From Metarhizium brunneum (taxonomy: Eukaryota; Ascomycota; Sordariomycetes; Hypocreales; Clavicipitaceae): DNA of 64,000 nt. The notes beneath the pieces were generated by a model. It worked only from the letters and a program-made list of their open reading frames with translations. It did no database searches and was not told the origin of the DNA. The translations under genes were made by a program, and so were the position numbers. The DNA is taken from positions 372,001 to 436,000 of the forward strand of contig NC_089426.1 in assembly GCF_013426205.1 (NCBI RefSeq). The letters are read 5' to 3'. Below, one piece after another: positions 61,301 to 64,000 of this stretch (position 1 is the stretch's first letter; each line of letters starts with the position of its first letter).

Positions 61301-61725
61301 TACCCATTGTCGGAATCCAGAGGAGGTGTTCCAGTAAGATTCACGTAGGAAATTTCATGAGACTTATGTTTGTACCGTGTATCAGGTAACCTATTTCGAA
61401 TTGTAAAGACACTTGATCCACGGCCGGCGGTTTGATTGCCCCCATAAATTGCCCTCACTTGCCGCATTCATCGTGTTCCGCAACACGCGGAGGGCTAACG
61501 CGTCGGACATGTCTTCTAGGCAGCAGTTTACAATGACGCGGCATTGCGCTTGCATAAACCCTTGCCCGCGAGCTTGAATGAAAGTCCAATGTTCCAGTGT
61601 TCCGATTTGCCACGCCAAGCCCGACAGCATGCGTTGGCGTGGTGTGCGCGTCCCCGATGAACACCAGGCATGCATGCCAAAAAAAAAAAAAGGATCCATC
61701 GTCAAACAATGTTGCTTTGGCAGCT

Positions 61726-63546
61726 TCATGTAAAGTCGTAAACCATTAAGCTCTCTCGTCCGTCCCGAGCCTCCTTCAGCACCACCACCATTTCTTCGTC
61801 AAAACCGACCCAGTTCTTCGTATCATTCAAGTCGGCCACAATCCTTGGCGTCGCAGAACCTTTCATCTCGGTGCGCCGCTCCCCATCATCACTTGGCCGC
61901 CTTGGCCGTACCTCGACGCTGCTTCCGCTCACGCGCCCTTCTAGCTCCCAAACCCGAATCTCGTCGCCACGCGTGCTGATACTAACTGCTTTTCCCCGCG
62001 GCGTGATTTCTGCGTCGGAGATGCCCGAGGTGTGGCCCCAAAGACGGATGCCTGGCGAAATTGAGAGCGATGAAGCAGTCGAGGTGCAGAGGTGAAGAAC
62101 TAATGTGTTGTCTGGCAAAGTGGCAAGTAGGTAAGGGTGACTGTAGCATAGCCGGATAGGGCCGTCTTCCTCAGGCTCCAGCGGTATTGGAGAGCGGGCC
62201 CGTGAGTGGGAAGGTGAAGAGGACGGGGATGACGTTGCTGACCTGCGAGTTTGGGTTGGCAGTGTGTAGGCAACTCTCGAGGTAACAATATCTGGCGTCG
62301 CCGATCCAGACGGCCTAATGTCCAGGTCCTGTATGCCAATAGACCATCCCCCGACGGCGTCAAAGGTGTATGCGATCGAGGCAATGACTGAAGTTGCCAT
62401 GCGACGTACTGATAGGGCAAGCGGTGGCCGTGTGGTGTGAGACTTGAGCGAGGTGAGAAGACGCGGCTGGGTGAATCGGGAGCCCGGGGGAGGAACCGTC
62501 TCTCCAGACTCAGCCACTGATGACCTGCGCACACCGCCCTCGGGTCCGATATCTGACTCTCGAGTTGAAGCTGTCCCGTCGTCCGGGTGCTCAAACGAAA
62601 ACAGAGAAATAAATCCAAGCCTCGAAGCCGTAAATATGTACGGGTGTGCATACGCAATGGCGACTAATTCGCCAAAATAATTCTTTGCATGCTGGTACAG
62701 TATACCAATCTTTCCAGTTTTGACGTCCAACTTCCAGATGGCAAAGGTGCCGTCTTCGAAGCCCACGGCCACATCTAGTCTCCCGGTATTAAGTAGCAAG
62801 TCATCAACTGCCAAGCAGCTGGGCTGATTTGTCTCCTTATTGTTCCCAAGGTCTGCTTGTGCAATAAGTCGCCTAGTTTTGAGGTCCCACGCCCTCAAGC
62901 CCGAGGTCCCATCCACGGTGACTGCCAGACCATCGACCACCTTGACCATGGTCTGCCATTCTGCCGCAGGGGTGTCTCGTTCGACACAACGGACCTGAAC
63001 TTCGTCGACGGCGCAGGCCCCCCGAGCCCAGTTGTGTCGCAACTTGTACTGCTTCTTCCAGTCTACGAGCTCCCCAGGACCAGTTGCCGCAGTTTCGTTG
63101 GGTCCACCGACAAAGCCGCCTCTTCGCCCCCATCCCCCGTCAGCCCAAATGGTCTTGCTGGTCGAGTATCGTAGCTTACTGGAGCTCCGGGTGGATCCTG
63201 TGCGGAAACCAGGGATCATATGAGCTCGGGGCAAGATGAATCGGCGGTAGTAGTGCGGTCGCCATAGTTGTGAATCAGACGTGATGCGGTTGAAGCGCCT
63301 GGACACGGGAGATACGCCAAGGAGCGTCTTTTCATCTAGAAAAGAGAGAATCCGGATGAGTAGCTCGTCGGATAGCGTTGATATAATATCACGGGTATGC
63401 AGCGAGCCTATAGTTCGAAGGCGCTTGGTTAGGGGCTGCGACGACGGTTGGTTCGGTTTCGCGTCAGAATTGGTCTGGGTGCAGCTATCGTCACGGTCTT
63501 CCGCCTCTCTATATTGGACGAGTTTGCGCTTGTTCGGCATAGTCAT
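61726..63546 (-). CDS. F-box protein with WD-type repeats
   Basis: Single-exon gene for 606 aa, start ATG at 63546 (a second ATG follows two codons later at 63540). F-box at about 56-96: TLSDELLIRILSFLDEKTLL followed by VSRRFNRITSDSQLWRPHYY, the part that binds Skp1 in SCF ubiquitin ligases. After a short linker, WD-like blades follow (VVDGLAVTVDGTSGLRAWDL, DVAVGFEDGTFAIWKLD, IFTASRLGFISLFSFE, then IRLWGHTSGISDAEITPRG and STRGDEIRVWELEG). A Ser/Pro/Arg-rich insertion lies at about 435-460. F-box plus WD repeats points to a substrate-recognition subunit, comparable in layout to fission yeast Pof-type proteins. The substrate is unknown. Confidence 0.9.
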   Translation of the reverse strand: MTMPNKRKLVQYREAEDRDDSCTQTNSDAKPNQPSSQPLTKRLRTIGSLHTRDIISTLSDELLIRILSFLDEKTLLGVSPVSRRFNRITSDSQLWRPHYYRRFILPRAHMIPGFRTGSTRSSSKLRYSTSKTIWADGGWGRRGGFVGGPNETAATGPGELVDWKKQYKLRHNWARGACAVDEVQVRCVERDTPAAEWQTMVKVVDGLAVTVDGTSGLRAWDLKTRRLIAQADLGNNKETNQPSCLAVDDLLLNTGRLDVAVGFEDGTFAIWKLDVKTGKIGILYQHAKNYFGELVAIAYAHPYIFTASRLGFISLFSFEHPDDGTASTRESDIGPEGGVRRSSVAESGETVPPPGSRFTQPRLLTSLKSHTTRPPLALSVRRMATSVIASIAYTFDAVGGWSIGIQDLDIRPSGSATPDIVTSRVAYTLPTQTRRSATSSPSSSPSHSRARSPIPLEPEEDGPIRLCYSHPYLLATLPDNTLVLHLCTSTASSLSISPGIRLWGHTSGISDAEITPRGKAVSISTRGDEIRVWELEGRVSGSSVEVRPRRPSDDGERRTEMKGSATPRIVADLNDTKNWVGFDEEMVVVLKEARDGRESLMVYDFT

Positions 63547-64000
63547 TGTCGTAGGCAAAGCAACTCAACAGACGCCGCCAGCTCTCTATCTCGTAGTTAA
63601 ACAGTGAAGGCTCATTCGTGGCAGAGGAAAAAAGGATGTGCCATTCAGACGAGGGGGACGGCGTAGCTAGGTGCGGCGGCAAAACAGCAGCAGCTATTAG
63701 TCACCGGGAAAGAGAGTTGCCCGCCAGGAAGAGAGACAAGTCGAAGAGGCAGCCGGTCGGAATAAGACAAGACAAGACAAGGCAAGACAAGACACGACGA
63801 GACAAGAGGCCTAGAGGGCTGGTCTGAAAGCGCTCATATCGATACATCCGGGACGCGGCAGGACTGGGGATTTTATGGAGGATGTCGACAACAAGTCCAT
63901 GGTGGGGGGTTGGGTTGGGGTTCACCAGGGAGTGACGCGCCATTGGCTAGTGAGGGACGGAACAGTTAAAGGAAGGAAGGAGCTACCTCGTGGTGACTAC
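63547..64000. other. F-box gene promoter region, window edge
   Basis: Holds the leader and promoter of the minus-strand F-box gene. Contains the pentanucleotide array listed separately. No other gene seen before the window ends. Confidence 0.5.
63764..63806. repeat. AAGAC pentanucleotide array
   Basis: About six AAGAC units with one AAGGC variant, then degenerate units. It lies roughly 220 bp upstream of the F-box ATG, so possibly in its leader or promoter. Confidence 0.85.

Larger units (their letters stand above)
54077..61725. other. 7.6-kb gene-poor region upstream of the SWIRM gene
   Basis: No recognisable protein or RNA gene. Contains a (TTGA)n run (54404-54434), (AAG)9 (55288-55314) and a TACTCCGTA copy at 58872. 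Open frames are short and overlapping on both strands, without coding character. Base composition is similar to the rest of the window. Probably an extended promoter/leader of the SWIRM gene and the 3' side of the F-box gene, or non-coding transcripts. This is inference. Confidence 0.5.

Overview
This window reads as nuclear DNA of a filamentous ascomycete, most likely a Sordariomycete and probably of the order Hypocreales. The genes are split by short introns (about 45-200 bp) with GTAAGT/GTATGT-type donors, CTAAC-like branch points and CAG/TAG acceptors. Each gene stands alone with its own promoter. The set is typical of filamentous fungi: Zn2Cys6 and C2H2 transcription factors, SAGA Spt8, Brl1/Brr6, a GRIP golgin and lunapark. 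There are no bacterial operons, CRISPR arrays, rRNA genes or intact transposons.

Layout. 0.2-2.6 kb (+): Zn2Cys6 regulator. 3.4 kb (+): tRNA-Gly(GCC) with an intron. 4.3-7.5 kb (+): UPF1/ZNFX1-type SF1 helicase. 8.3-10.6 kb (-): Spt8 of SAGA. 11.2-14.4 kb: two small orphan loci, one of which looks decayed. 15.8-17.7 kb (-): C2H2 zinc-finger protein. 17.7-28.3 kb: a 10.5-kb gene-poor stretch. 28.3-29.5 kb (-): Pex16. 30.2-32.9 kb (-): second Zn2Cys6 regulator with five exons. 34.8-36.3 kb (-): Brl1/Brr6 nuclear-envelope protein, divergent from Iws1/Spn1 (+, 36.8-38.2 kb). 40.0-43.4 kb (+): SR-protein kinase (SRPK/Dsk1/Sky1 type) with an unusually long first intron. 44.2-45.3 kb (-): lunapark, divergent from an Imh1-type GRIP golgin (+, 46.0-49.5 kb). 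50.3 kb (+): small secreted cysteine-rich protein with a good TATA box. 51.9 kb (+): weak orphan ORF. 52.8-54.1 kb (-): SWIRM-domain protein. 54.1-61.7 kb: second gene-poor stretch of 7.6 kb. 61.7-63.5 kb (-): F-box/WD-repeat protein.

Most recognised genes serve general nuclear functions (SAGA coactivation, RNA polymerase II elongation, SR-protein phosphorylation, nuclear pore assembly) or endomembrane functions (peroxisome biogenesis, ER tubule junctions, trans-Golgi tethering). They do not form a biosynthetic cluster. No clear new multi-gene system was found. The unusual points are at gene-structure and intergenic level: a possible 4-nt microexon in a zinc-cluster codon block, a GC-AG intron, a 9-nt first coding exon, a 1.37-kb intron in the SRPK gene, a helicase lacking the NF-X1 fingers of its relatives, a decayed-looking orphan gene, a secreted 12-cysteine protein, two large gene deserts, and a 9-mer (TACTCCGTA) that recurs at least nine times, always outside genes.

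Exon coordinates were worked out by hand from splice signals and reading phase. Each proposed junction keeps the frame, but none has transcript support here.
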